Shown here: in pieces, positions 8,213 to 16,107 of the stretch
Numbering within the stretch: position 1 is the first letter of the stretch
Layout of the letters: each line of letters starts with the position of its first letter
Source: Bacteroidales bacterium
GTDB taxonomy: Bacteria; Bacteroidota; Bacteroidia; Bacteroidales; JAADGE01
Assembly (NCBI GenBank): GCA_029934515.1
Contig: JAOZMB010000017.1
Location: 1 to 35,328, forward strand
Length of the DNA: 35,328 nt
Reading direction: 5' to 3'
The notes under the pieces: generated by a model
Told to the model about the DNA's origin: nothing
The model's database searches: none
The model's input: the letters and a program-made list of their open reading frames with translations, nothing else
Position numbers and translations under genes: made by a program

Positions 8213-9318
8213 TTATAAAAACAGTTGTTCTAAAATTTTCTCTTCGTTTTCCCAACATAATTCTTTTGATGCTTTTTTTAGATTTTTTTTGTAAAAATAT
8301 ATTTTTTCTGGTGAATTTAAAATAGAATTGATTTTTTCTGCTATATGTTTTGGATTATGTGAATTAATAAGTTCACCGATTTGATATTTTTCTACAATTT
8401 TTTTTGTCTCTGGCAACTCTGATACCAACACTGGAATATTTGCATTTATATAATCAAAAAGTTTATTTGGTAACGAATAGTAATAATTTAGACCTATATT
8501 TTTTTCGATTGAAATACCTATATCGGCCTGCACTGTATAATCGTGAAGCTCTGAGAACGGTACTTGTCCAACAAAAATTACTTTTTTATTTAAACCCAAT
8601 TTTTTTGTTTTATCTTGTAATTTCTTCTCAATATCACCACTTCCTATTATTACAAAAACAGCATTTTTAATATATTTCATTGCTTCAATCATATTCTCAA
8701 TTCCTCTTCCAATGTTTAATGCTCCCTGATAAATAATAATTTTTTTATCTGAATGAATAATTTTTTTTGTTCTTGAAGAAATATTTTCATTTGTATTTTG
8801 TTCTGGAATATTTCTTACAGTTTGCATTTTGACACCATATTTTTTGTTGTAAATACTTGCAATAGAATCGCATACTGTATATGAATATTTTATTTTTGGC
8901 AATATAAACTTTTCAATATTTATCCAAATTTTTTTTATTAAATTTTTGTTTTGAAGTTCTGGAACTTCTGTAAAATATTCATGACTGTCATAAACTAATT
9001 TTTTATTTTTTATTTTTGAAGCCATAAAGTTGGCAAATAAAGTATCCAAATCATTTGATAAAAAAATATCTGCTTTTGAAAAAATAAGATAAAAAAATAA
9101 TCGGAAATTATATTCTGCATAAAATAGAGCTTTTTTGTTGAATATAAGTTTAAAACGTTTTGTTTTGTAAGGAAAATTTATAGGTAAACTATTTTTAAGT
9201 TCTCGTCCTACAACAATTACATCAAAACCAAATTTTATAAGCGAATTAGCTGTTTTATTAACTCTTTTATCAGTAACAAGGTCATTTGTTACTGATGATA
9301 TAATCCTTTTTTTTTCAT
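8213..9318 (-). CDS. Family 4-type glycosyltransferase whose start is one base out of frame
   Basis: This is a GT-B fold glycosyltransferase (GT1/GT4 superfamily) that would transfer a sugar from a nucleotide donor to a surface polysaccharide or lipid acceptor. The C-terminal half has IIIYQGALNIGRGIENM, VIIGSGDIEKKL, VIFVGQVPFSELHDY and the donor-binding region IEKNIGLNYYYSLPNKLFDY. The N-terminal domain is also present, RIISSVTNDLVTDKRVNKTA through LSNDLDTLFANF. It contains no in-frame ATG, GTG or TTG before the TTG at 9049. The natural start, ATG at 9318 followed by nine A, is one base short of that frame. A -1 slip in the A tract gives a full ~368-residue protein, the normal length. Starting at 9049 would remove most of the acceptor domain. 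Without a slip only a 9-codon peptide is made. Confidence 0.8.
9269..9315 (-). promoter_or_regulatory. Candidate frameshift signal: A9 tract plus perfect stem-loop
   Basis: On the minus strand an A9 run (9315-9307) is followed after 10 bases by ATCAGTAACAA (9296-9286), a six-base loop and TTGTTACTGAT (9279-9269). The stem is a perfect 11 bp. Slippery A run, short spacer and stem-loop is the layout of known -1 frameshift sites, and a -1 shift here is what joins the ATG at 9318 to the glycosyltransferase frame. Chance, polymerase slippage or a base missing from the assembly are alternatives. Confidence 0.45.
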
Positions 9319-9424
9319 ATATTTTAATTTTTTAAATACAAAATTACAATCTTTTGTCGTTATATACAAATATTTATTATGCCAATTAATATTTGAAACC
9401 AATAATTTTATTTTTAATTGTTAA

Positions 9425-9458
9425 TTTGCATTTGTATGATTTTTACACTTTATTTTTG
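9425..9458 (+). promoter_or_regulatory. Possible promoter of the PorE-like gene
   Basis: TATTTTTG at 9451-9458 fits the -7 consensus TAnnTTTG. TTTG occurs at 9425-9428 (22-base spacer) and 9431-9434 (16-base spacer), neither of which is the ideal 19-21. The start codon is 60 bases downstream. Confidence 0.35.
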
Positions 9459-9517
9459 TTATTTTACTTATTTTCTTTAATTTTGAGGCTGTTTTTTATT
9501 AATTTTTAACTTAAATA

Positions 9518-12500
9518 ATGAAAAAAAAAATAATATTACTCGTTCTGTCTTTTGTTTTAATTTTAGGTTCGCTGTCGAGCCAAAATATTAATAAGGCTTA
9601 TGATTATACTAAAAAAAAGGAACATGAAAAAGCAATTAAAATTTTAAAAAAATCCATTGAAAAAAAGAAAAATATTATTGCTGCAAAATATGGTCTAGCT
9701 CTTGTTTATGCAGACACTGTTTACAAGAAACATAATTATTCCAGAGCATATAAATATTTATCTTACTGCGAGAAAAAGATAATCAAATCTAATGAAAAAG
9801 ATTTATTAAAAGATAAATATAATATTACGCTTGATGAAATACAAAGATTAAAAGAAATGCTTGTCAAGTCTGCTTATGATGATGCTGTGAAAATCGGTTC
9901 TAAAAAAGAATTTTCTAAATTTATTATTAGATTCAAAAAAACATCATTTGCTGTATTTGCTAAGAAAAAAATAGATAGTATTGATTTTTTTGAAACCCAA
10001 AAAAAAGGAACAACAAAAGAATTTCGTAGATATATAAAATTTCATAAGGACTCAGAATATAACAAACAAGCTGAGAAAATCATTATTGATATTGAATATT
10101 CAAATGCAATGGAAAGTAGTAGTATTGTAGTCTTAGAAAAATTTCTAAATCTGTTTCCTAATTCAAAACAAGCAGAAACAGTTTGGCGAGAGAAAGATTA
10201 TTTAATTGCAAAAAATAGTAAAGAACCAGATAAAGCACTAAAAAAAATTATAGAAAAATATCCTGAAACAACACAAGCCAAAAAAGCGGAAGCAGAAATT
10301 ATTAAAATTATATACGAAGATGCAAAACGTAGAAAATCAATTGTAGAACTAAAAAGTATAGTTAAAAAATATCCAAACTCTTATTTTGCCAAAAAAGCGG
10401 AAAATGATATTATAAATATAGAGTATTTAATATCAAAAAACAAAAAAACGATTTACGCACTTGAGAATTTCATAAAAAAATATCCTAATACATCACAAGC
10501 AAAACAAGCAAAAGAAGAGATAATTAGATTAACATATAGACAAGCCAAAGAAAAAAAATCTGTAAACGAATTAAAAGCTTTTATAAAAAAATATCCAGCT
10601 TCGATTCTAACACAAAGAGCTGAAAATGATATTATTAATATGGAATATTTTAAGGCTTTGAATAAATCTAGTGTCGATGCTCTTAAATCGTTTATTGATA
10701 AATATCCAAGTTCGCGATATACCGCAGATGCAAAAAAAGATATTATTAAAATTGAATACAAAGCAACAAAAAAAGTTGGAACAGAAAACGCATATCTTGA
10801 TTTTATTAATAAATATCCAAACTCAAATCAGGCACAAAAATTATTAAACATAAGAAAAAATGAATATTATGATTCTATAATGAGTTTAAATTTAATAAAT
10901 GGTTTTAATATAAGTGATATTGAAAGATATGAAAATTTTATAAAAGAATTTGCACCGCGCGATGCTGCTTTTGTTCTTTTACAATTTTTGATTAAAGAAA
11001 ATATTAAAGATGAAAACTGGAAGATTGGAATAAAGACAGTTCTTAAATATAAAGATTTTTTTAGAAATGATAAAAAATATATCAATCTTCTGAAAATATT
11101 AGAACAAGAAGACAAAGGTTTAAATCCAGAACTTATGGGTAAAAATCTTGATATTGAGGGTATGGAAATCGCTCCTGCGATGACAGCAGATGGCAAATTA
11201 TTGTATATTTGTAATAATGTTTATGACGATGAGAATATTTTTTTATCAAAAAAAGAAAACAATGAATGGCAAAAACCAGAACCGATAGATGAACTTAATA
11301 CTCCAACAACAAATGATGCTCCGCTTGCCGTATTGGCTGATGGTAATAGGTTGTTATTATTTATTAGTGGTGATATTTATTTTTCGGATAGAACAGCAAA
11401 AGGTTGGACTACTAAACAGAAATTTCCACAAATAAATACTCGTGATTGGGAGGCTGATGCCTGTCTTACAGCCGATGGGAATGCAATCATTTTTATATCA
11501 AAAAGATTTAAAAGTAGCAAACGAAAGCCTTGGAAAACAAGCTATCATGGTGAGAGTGATATTTATGTTTCTCAAAAAAATGTATATGGCGAATGGTCAA
11601 TGCCTGTTTCTATAGGCAGTACTATTAATACGCTTTATGATGAGCGTGGACCTTTTTTGCATTCTGATATGAGAACATTATATTTTAGCTCTTCTGGACA
11701 CGGAGGATTAGGTGGTTTAGATGTTTACAAAACAACAAGACTCAACGATACATCGTGGACAGAATGGTCGGAGCCGATTAATCTCGGAAAAGAAATTAAT
11801 ACTGTAAGAGATGAAAATTTTTATAAAATAACAACAGAAGGAACTTATGCTTACTTTTCGTCTGATAGAAATAGCTCATCGAAAATTTATAAAATCGCTC
11901 TTCCAAAAGAAATGAGACCAGAAAATGTAACTACAATATCCGGCAAAGTTATTGATAATAATGAAAATATTATTTTTGCAGAAATAAAATGGGAAGACCT
12001 CGAAACAGGAGAACTTATAGGTAATCTAAAAAGTAACCCCGAAACAGGAGAATATATAATTATACTTCCAAATGGAAAAAACTATGGTTTCTTTTCTGAA
12101 AAAGAAAATTTTTATCCATTCTCTGGAAGTATTGATTTAACACAATCTAACGAAGCTGCAAATTTAAAACAAGATATTATTCTGACTAATATAAAAGATA
12201 TTATTGAAAATGAAATATCAATTTCTCTTCGTAATATTTTTTTTGAGTTCAATAAATATGGACTAAAACCAGAATCTTTCCCAGAATTAGACAGATTTGC
12301 TGGTTTCCTAAAAAGTAATCCAGACCTAAAAGTCCAAATTTCAGGACACACAGATAATAAAGGTTCAGAAAAATATAACAAAACATTGTCGCAGAATAGA
12401 GCAAATTCAATAAAAGAATATTTAATAAAAGCTGGATGTAACCCAGAAATGATAACAGCAAAAGGATTCGGAGCAGCAAAACCAATCACAGAAAACGAAA

Positions 12501-12553
12501 CAGAAGAAGGAAGAGCAAAAAATAGAAGAGTAGAATTTCAAATAAAAAAATAA
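9518..12553 (+). CDS. PorE-like envelope protein: TPR-type repeats, PD40 propeller, carboxypeptidase-regulatory and OmpA domains
   Basis: This is a 1011-residue exported protein. Residues 1-21 are a signal peptide (ends GSLSSQ) with no lipobox cysteine. Residues ~120-440 hold about nine helical repeats of ~35 residues with the core FIKKYPNSxxAxxAxxxIIxIEY, resembling TPR/YfiO-type repeats. Residues ~541-800 are a PD40/WD40-like propeller (APAMTADGKLLYI, SDRNSSSKIY). Residues ~803-890 look like a carboxypeptidase-regulatory domain (ISGKVIDNNENIIFAEI). Residues 900-1011 are an OmpA C-terminal peptidoglycan-binding domain (ISGHTDNKGSEKYN, LSQNRANSIKEYL, GRAKNRRVEF). This domain order is the one described for PorE, a T9SS-associated periplasmic protein of Porphyromonas. 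Paralogues with the same order are common, so orthology is not shown. The long repeat block is unusual. Confidence 0.85.
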   Translation: MKKKIILLVLSFVLILGSLSSQNINKAYDYTKKKEHEKAIKILKKSIEKKKNIIAAKYGLALVYADTVYKKHNYSRAYKYLSYCEKKIIKSNEKDLLKDKYNITLDEIQRLKEMLVKSAYDDAVKIGSKKEFSKFIIRFKKTSFAVFAKKKIDSIDFFETQKKGTTKEFRRYIKFHKDSEYNKQAEKIIIDIEYSNAMESSSIVVLEKFLNLFPNSKQAETVWREKDYLIAKNSKEPDKALKKIIEKYPETTQAKKAEAEIIKIIYEDAKRRKSIVELKSIVKKYPNSYFAKKAENDIINIEYLISKNKKTIYALENFIKKYPNTSQAKQAKEEIIRLTYRQAKEKKSVNELKAFIKKYPASILTQRAENDIINMEYFKALNKSSVDALKSFIDKYPSSRYTADAKKDIIKIEYKATKKVGTENAYLDFINKYPNSNQAQKLLNIRKNEYYDSIMSLNLINGFNISDIERYENFIKEFAPRDAAFVLLQFLIKENIKDENWKIGIKTVLKYKDFFRNDKKYINLLKILEQEDKGLNPELMGKNLDIEGMEIAPAMTADGKLLYICNNVYDDENIFLSKKENNEWQKPEPIDELNTPTTNDAPLAVLADGNRLLLFISGDIYFSDRTAKGWTTKQKFPQINTRDWEADACLTADGNAIIFISKRFKSSKRKPWKTSYHGESDIYVSQKNVYGEWSMPVSIGSTINTLYDERGPFLHSDMRTLYFSSSGHGGLGGLDVYKTTRLNDTSWTEWSEPINLGKEINTVRDENFYKITTEGTYAYFSSDRNSSSKIYKIALPKEMRPENVTTISGKVIDNNENIIFAEIKWEDLETGELIGNLKSNPETGEYIIILPNGKNYGFFSEKENFYPFSGSIDLTQSNEAANLKQDIILTNIKDIIENEISISLRNIFFEFNKYGLKPESFPELDRFAGFLKSNPDLKVQISGHTDNKGSEKYNKTLSQNRANSIKEYLIKAGCNPEMITAKGFGAAKPITENETEEGRAKNRRVEFQIKK

Positions 12554-12828
12554 ACTGAAAATCAATAATATTTATTATTATTCAATGTTTTATTGCAAAC
12601 ATGTAAAAAATATATGATTATCATAAACATATAAATTCAATAATTGGTACAATAATTGATATAATTTTATAGTTATAAAAATTTATGTTATTTAATCTTT
12701 ACAATAAGTAAATTTTATTATAAATAATAACAAGAAAAATATCTTATTTATAAGTATTTGTTTATTAGATATTTATATTTATTCTTATAACTGTAATCGT
12801 TTATTTTGGTAACATAATTTGTATAAAT

Positions 12829-13218
12829 ATGAAATTTAATTGGTTAATATTAATATTTTTTCTAATAATAATATCTGCGTTTAATATTTCCTATACTTTT
12901 GAAATGAATAATCCTTCTGTAAAAATCATTTATGAGAAGTTTGAAACGAATAAACGTTCTGGTGATATTATTGTTTTTTCTGTTAAATTATGTTCTTCAA
13001 ATTATTTACAAACTTTTTCTATTTTGCCAGATATTCCCGGCTTGAACGAAGACTCTGAACTTAAATATATTTTTAATGGAAAATCGAAACAAGCGACAGT
13101 GAACTATTTTTATATTGTTCCAAAAAATATTGATAATATAAAAAAAATTTCTTTCGAATTTGTTTTACAAGATTCTAATAATAAGATAATAAAGGAAAAA
13201 AATATTTCTATAAAGTAG
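12829..13218 (+). CDS. Small exported protein of unknown function
   Basis: This is a 129-residue protein with an N-terminal hydrophobic segment (residues ~5-24, FNWLILIFFLIIISAFNISY in the translation), so it is probably exported or membrane-anchored. The remainder looks like a single beta-rich domain (SGDIIVFSVKLCSSNYLQTF, QATVNYFYIVPKNIDNIKKI, FEFVLQDSNNKII). No family was recognised. It lies 102 bases upstream of the siaC-like gene in the same direction, but that gene has its own promoter. The preceding 275 bases (12554-12828) are very AT-rich and hold no gene that I can see. Confidence 0.6.
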   Translation: MKFNWLILIFFLIIISAFNISYTFEMNNPSVKIIYEKFETNKRSGDIIVFSVKLCSSNYLQTFSILPDIPGLNEDSELKYIFNGKSKQATVNYFYIVPKNIDNIKKISFEFVLQDSNNKIIKEKNISIK

Positions 13219-13255
13219 AAATATTAAGGTATTTTAATTATTTTTTGTAATAAAA

Positions 13256-13286
13256 TTTGTGATTAAATAATAAAATAATAAATTTG
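13256..13286 (+). promoter_or_regulatory. Bacteroidetes-type promoter of the siaC-like gene
   Basis: TTTG at 13256-13259, a 19-base spacer and TAAATTTG at 13279-13286 match the -33/-7 consensus exactly. The start codon at 13321 is 34 bases downstream. Confidence 0.65.
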
Positions 13287-13320
13287 TGAATTAAACTTGA
13301 CTGAATAATTATATTAAATA

Positions 13321-13710
13321 ATGAATGTTATTAATTTAGAAGGAAAACAAGACACACCAAAGATTATTTTGGATGTAGAAAATAATAAATTTGAGATATC
13401 AGGTAAATCTTTTCCAGCTGATGTTGGAATATTTTATAAACCAATCATCGATTGGCTTGATGAATATTCATTAGAACCGTTAGAAAAAACAGTGTTTGTT
13501 TTAAGGATGGACTACTTTAATACAGCTTCTTCTAAGGTGATTCTTGATATACTATATAAATTAGAAGACATGGCAAACGAAGGACATGATATCTCAGTAA
13601 AATGGTATTATCCAGATGACGACGAAGATATGATGGAAACTGGTGAAGAATACGATGAAATTGTTGATATTGATTTTGAAATAATAGAATATACAGTAGA
13701 TTATAACTAA
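13321..13710 (+). CDS. siaC: SiaC-family regulatory phosphoprotein (DUF1987)
   Basis: This is a complete 129-residue DUF1987 protein, the usual family length. In Pseudomonas, SiaC is phosphorylated on Thr68 by the kinase SiaB and dephosphorylated by the PP2C-type phosphatase SiaA; unphosphorylated SiaC activates the diguanylate cyclase SiaD. The matching motif here is DYFNTASSK, and its Thr is residue 68. Other typical segments are PKIILDVENNKFEISGKSFP and VKWYYPDDDEDMMETGEEY. No siaA, siaB or siaD neighbour is present, so its partners must be encoded elsewhere. In Bacteroidetes the domain often sits near SpoIIE phosphatases or DUF6272 kinases. The gene ends at a strong bidirectional terminator. 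The symbol is a family name, not proof of function. Confidence 0.85.
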   Translation: MNVINLEGKQDTPKIILDVENNKFEISGKSFPADVGIFYKPIIDWLDEYSLEPLEKTVFVLRMDYFNTASSKVILDILYKLEDMANEGHDISVKWYYPDDDEDMMETGEEYDEIVDIDFEIIEYTVDYN

Positions 13711-13739
13711 AAATATTTTCCTTGTAAGTTTGATTCTAA

Positions 13740-13776
13740 ACAAGATCTATAGGATAAATTAAGTTATAGGTCTTGT
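13740..13776. terminator. Bidirectional terminator between siaC and the aminopeptidase
   Basis: ACAAGATCTATA (13740-13751) pairs with TATAGGTCTTGT (13765-13776) over 12 bp with one G-T wobble and a 13-base loop. It lies between convergent genes and can serve both. Confidence 0.65.
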
Positions 13777-13825
13777 TGTATATTAGATTCTTAACTTTTT
13801 GAATAGGTTTCAAATAAATCAATTT

Positions 13826-15112
13826 TTACATTGACATCAGTTTTTCGATATCTTCTATTTCTATTGGTAATTTATCTAACAGGTTTATTTGTCCATTTTT
13901 TGTAACCAAGATATCGTTCTCTAATCTTATGCCAAAATTCTCGTCTTCTATGTATATTCCCGGCTCACAACTCAGTACCATTCCCGGTTTAAGTTTTGTA
14001 TCTTTCGTTCCTGTATCATGAACGTTAAGTCCAATAAAATGTGAAGTCCCGTGCATAAAATATTTCATAACAACATCTTCCGAACCAAGATTTTCTATTT
14101 CTTCAGATGTTGTTAGTCCAATGGTAATTAGCTCTTTTTCAATAAGTTTATTAACTTTCTTATTGATTTTATTAATAGTTGTTCCTGGTTTAATCATTTT
14201 TATGGCTTTCTTCATAACACGAAGAACAGACTGATATACTTCTTTTTGACGGTCAGTAAATTTGCCATTTACAGGTATTGTTCTTGTCGCATCGGCTGCA
14301 TACCCAGCATATTCTGCTCCAAAATCCATGAGAAGCAAATCACCTGTTTTGCATTCTTTATCATTTGAAATATAATGCAAAATACAGTTATTCTTCCCGC
14401 TACCTATAATCGGGTCATAAGCATGTCCATTTGCACCGCTACTTATAAATTCGTGAGTAATTTCGGCTTCTACTTCGTATTCTTTGATGTCTGGTTTAAC
14501 AAATTTCAGTACTCTGTGAAATGCAGATATTGTTATTTCGCATGATTTTTTTATCAATTCAATCTCTTCTGGTTCTTTTTGCAGACGTAGTTTTGTCATC
14601 AACGGAGCAAGACGTTTGTAACAATGTAGCGGAAACAGGTTTTTCATATATTGGATAAATCTTATATCACGACTTGCAACGGGAGTTGAAAATTTAAAGA
14701 ACTCGTTATTATTCAAATATATATTTTCGTTTGATATAACTGTTTCTTTAAGTATGCTTTCAAATTGATTAAGAAATCTAATTTCTTTTATTCCAGAAAT
14801 TTCTCTTGCTTCATCTTCTGTTAATTTATGTCCGCCCCAAATTTCAAGCTCTTTTTTTGATTTTATAATAAACAAAATTTCCTTGAATTTTTTACTCTTA
14901 TTATGATAATATAAAAGTAAGACCGTCTTTTCCTGTTCTATTCCAGTAAGATAAAAAATATCTGAATTTTGACAAAACTTAAATTTTATGTCTCCATTTT
15001 TTGGCATTTCGTCATTTGAATTAATGACCGCAACAGATTTTTTTTCTAACTTTTTTGCAAGCTTTATTCTGTTTTTTTTAAACAAAATATTATTAATTTT
15101 TGAATACCTCAT
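13826..15112 (-). CDS. pepP: Xaa-Pro aminopeptidase (M24B, aminopeptidase P)
   Basis: This is a 428-residue enzyme that removes an N-terminal residue preceding proline, using two metal ions. It has an N-terminal aminopeptidase-P domain (about 1-165, with FKFCQNSDIFYLTGIEQEK) and a C-terminal pita-bread domain. The five metal ligands are visible in order: Asp in LLMDFGAEYAGY, Asp in AADATRTIPV, His in GTSHFIGLNVHDTG, Glu in LSCEPGIYIED and Glu in GIRLENDILV. The length fits bacterial PepP. There is no signal peptide, so it is cytoplasmic. It is divergent from sdhC, and a 22-bp palindrome lies between the two genes. The only ATG near the domain start is at 15112. Confidence 0.93.
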   Translation of the reverse strand: MRYSKINNILFKKNRIKLAKKLEKKSVAVINSNDEMPKNGDIKFKFCQNSDIFYLTGIEQEKTVLLLYYHNKSKKFKEILFIIKSKKELEIWGGHKLTEDEAREISGIKEIRFLNQFESILKETVISNENIYLNNNEFFKFSTPVASRDIRFIQYMKNLFPLHCYKRLAPLMTKLRLQKEPEEIELIKKSCEITISAFHRVLKFVKPDIKEYEVEAEITHEFISSGANGHAYDPIIGSGKNNCILHYISNDKECKTGDLLLMDFGAEYAGYAADATRTIPVNGKFTDRQKEVYQSVLRVMKKAIKMIKPGTTINKINKKVNKLIEKELITIGLTTSEEIENLGSEDVVMKYFMHGTSHFIGLNVHDTGTKDTKLKPGMVLSCEPGIYIEDENFGIRLENDILVTKNGQINLLDKLPIEIEDIEKLMSM

Positions 15113-15138
15113 TATTTAGAATGATTTTAAATTAATAG

Positions 15139-15160
15139 AAATATGTTTATTAACATATTT
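15139..15160. promoter_or_regulatory. Palindrome between pepP and sdhC (Crp/Fnr-like spacing)
   Basis: AAATATGTT-TATT-AACATATTT is a perfect 9-bp inverted repeat with a 4-base centre, 26 bases upstream of pepP and 80 upstream of sdhC. The half-site/N4/half-site arrangement is that of Crp/Fnr operators. Related palindromes occur at 29099-29124 and 30428-30447. Binding is inference. Confidence 0.4.
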
Positions 15161-15239
15161 TTTTTCAATAATAAATTTTACTTTTGGGAATTAAATTTTT
15201 TGCAAATTAAATTAATATAATCTTTTAAACAAAAATCTT

Positions 15240-15905
15240 ATGAATGTATTTTTAAAATCTTCAATCGGAAAGAAACTTCTGATGAGTTTATCGGGCTTAT
15301 TCCTGATAACGTTTTTGTTGGTTCACCTTGTAGCAAATTTATTTTTGCTTGGCGGTGATGATGCGTATAATGTTGCAACACATTTTATGGATACGAACCC
15401 TGTGATACAGATAATGCAACCTATATTGGCAGTTGGGTTTCTTGTTCATATTATTTACGGAATTATTATTGAGCTTCAAAACAGAAAAGCTACACCTGTA
15501 AAGTATAAACTTGTAAATCAGAAAGAAAGTAGTAAATGGGTGTCAAGAAATATGATTTGGCTTGGACTTTTTGTGTTTGCATTCCTTGTACTTCATATAG
15601 CAAACTTTTTTGTGAAAATGAAATTCGGAGAGATGGCTGAAGTGAATGTTGACGGAGTTACTATGCACGATTCTTATGCTCTTGTTGCAGAACTATTTGA
15701 ATGTAAGATATTTTCTATTGTTTATATAATTGGTTTTATTGCTCTTGGGTTACATTTACATCATGCGTTCTGGTCGGCTTTCCAAACTATCGGACTTAGT
15801 AACGATGTTTGGCGTGTTCGTTTAAGTGTACTTGGTGATATTTTTGCTGTTGTTATAACTGCTGGATTTACTATTATTCCACTTAAAATAATGTTTTTCG
15901 GATAA
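15240..15905 (+). CDS. sdhC: Succinate dehydrogenase/fumarate reductase cytochrome b subunit
   Basis: This is the 221-residue membrane anchor of complex II. It has five hydrophobic helices (about 14-35, 57-78, 104-125, 155-176 and 195-217), the single-subunit type B arrangement of Bacteroidetes and Wolinella that binds two b hemes and menaquinone. Candidate heme ligands are His29 (LLVHLVANL), His70 (FLVHIIYG), His119 (VLHIANFF) and one of His172/174/175 (LGLHLHHAFW). The start MNVFLKSSIGKKLLMSLSGL is typical. sdhA and sdhB follow in the same direction. Direction of use (succinate oxidation or fumarate reduction) cannot be read from sequence. Confidence 0.95.
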   Translation: MNVFLKSSIGKKLLMSLSGLFLITFLLVHLVANLFLLGGDDAYNVATHFMDTNPVIQIMQPILAVGFLVHIIYGIIIELQNRKATPVKYKLVNQKESSKWVSRNMIWLGLFVFAFLVLHIANFFVKMKFGEMAEVNVDGVTMHDSYALVAELFECKIFSIVYIIGFIALGLHLHHAFWSAFQTIGLSNDVWRVRLSVLGDIFAVVITAGFTIIPLKIMFFG

Positions 15906-15939
15906 CACTGTAATTGAAATAAAAAAGTTCATATATTCT

Positions 15940-15983
15940 TAAAATCGGATTATGAAAATTAAAATAATCATAATATGATTTTA
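15940..15983 (+). other. Hairpin in the sdhC-sdhA gap
   Basis: TAAAATC-GG-ATTATGA and TCATAAT-AT-GATTTTA pair as two 7-bp stems separated by a 2x2 internal loop, with a 12-base loop. No T tract follows, so it is not a normal terminator; mRNA processing or stabilisation is more likely. It lies 35 bases after the sdhC stop in a 202-base gap. Confidence 0.45.
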
Positions 15984-16107
15984 AAAATTAAAGTACTTAT
16001 TCTTTATTTTGATAAAATTATTAATCTAAAATTTTTATTAATAAAAGATAAGTCTAAAAATAAATAATTTAACAATTATAGATTTTAAATCTTATAAAAT
16101 TTAAGAT

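Noticed and set aside
8213-9049. Glycosyltransferase as a 278-residue protein starting at TTG 9049
   Set aside because: The same frame continues upstream for 86 more codons with a good family N-terminus, so this start would be an artefact.
9518-10900. Repeats in the PorE-like gene as a possible DNA repeat array or CRISPR
   Set aside because: The repeats are seen at protein level with a ~35-residue period and diverge in DNA; there are no spacers.
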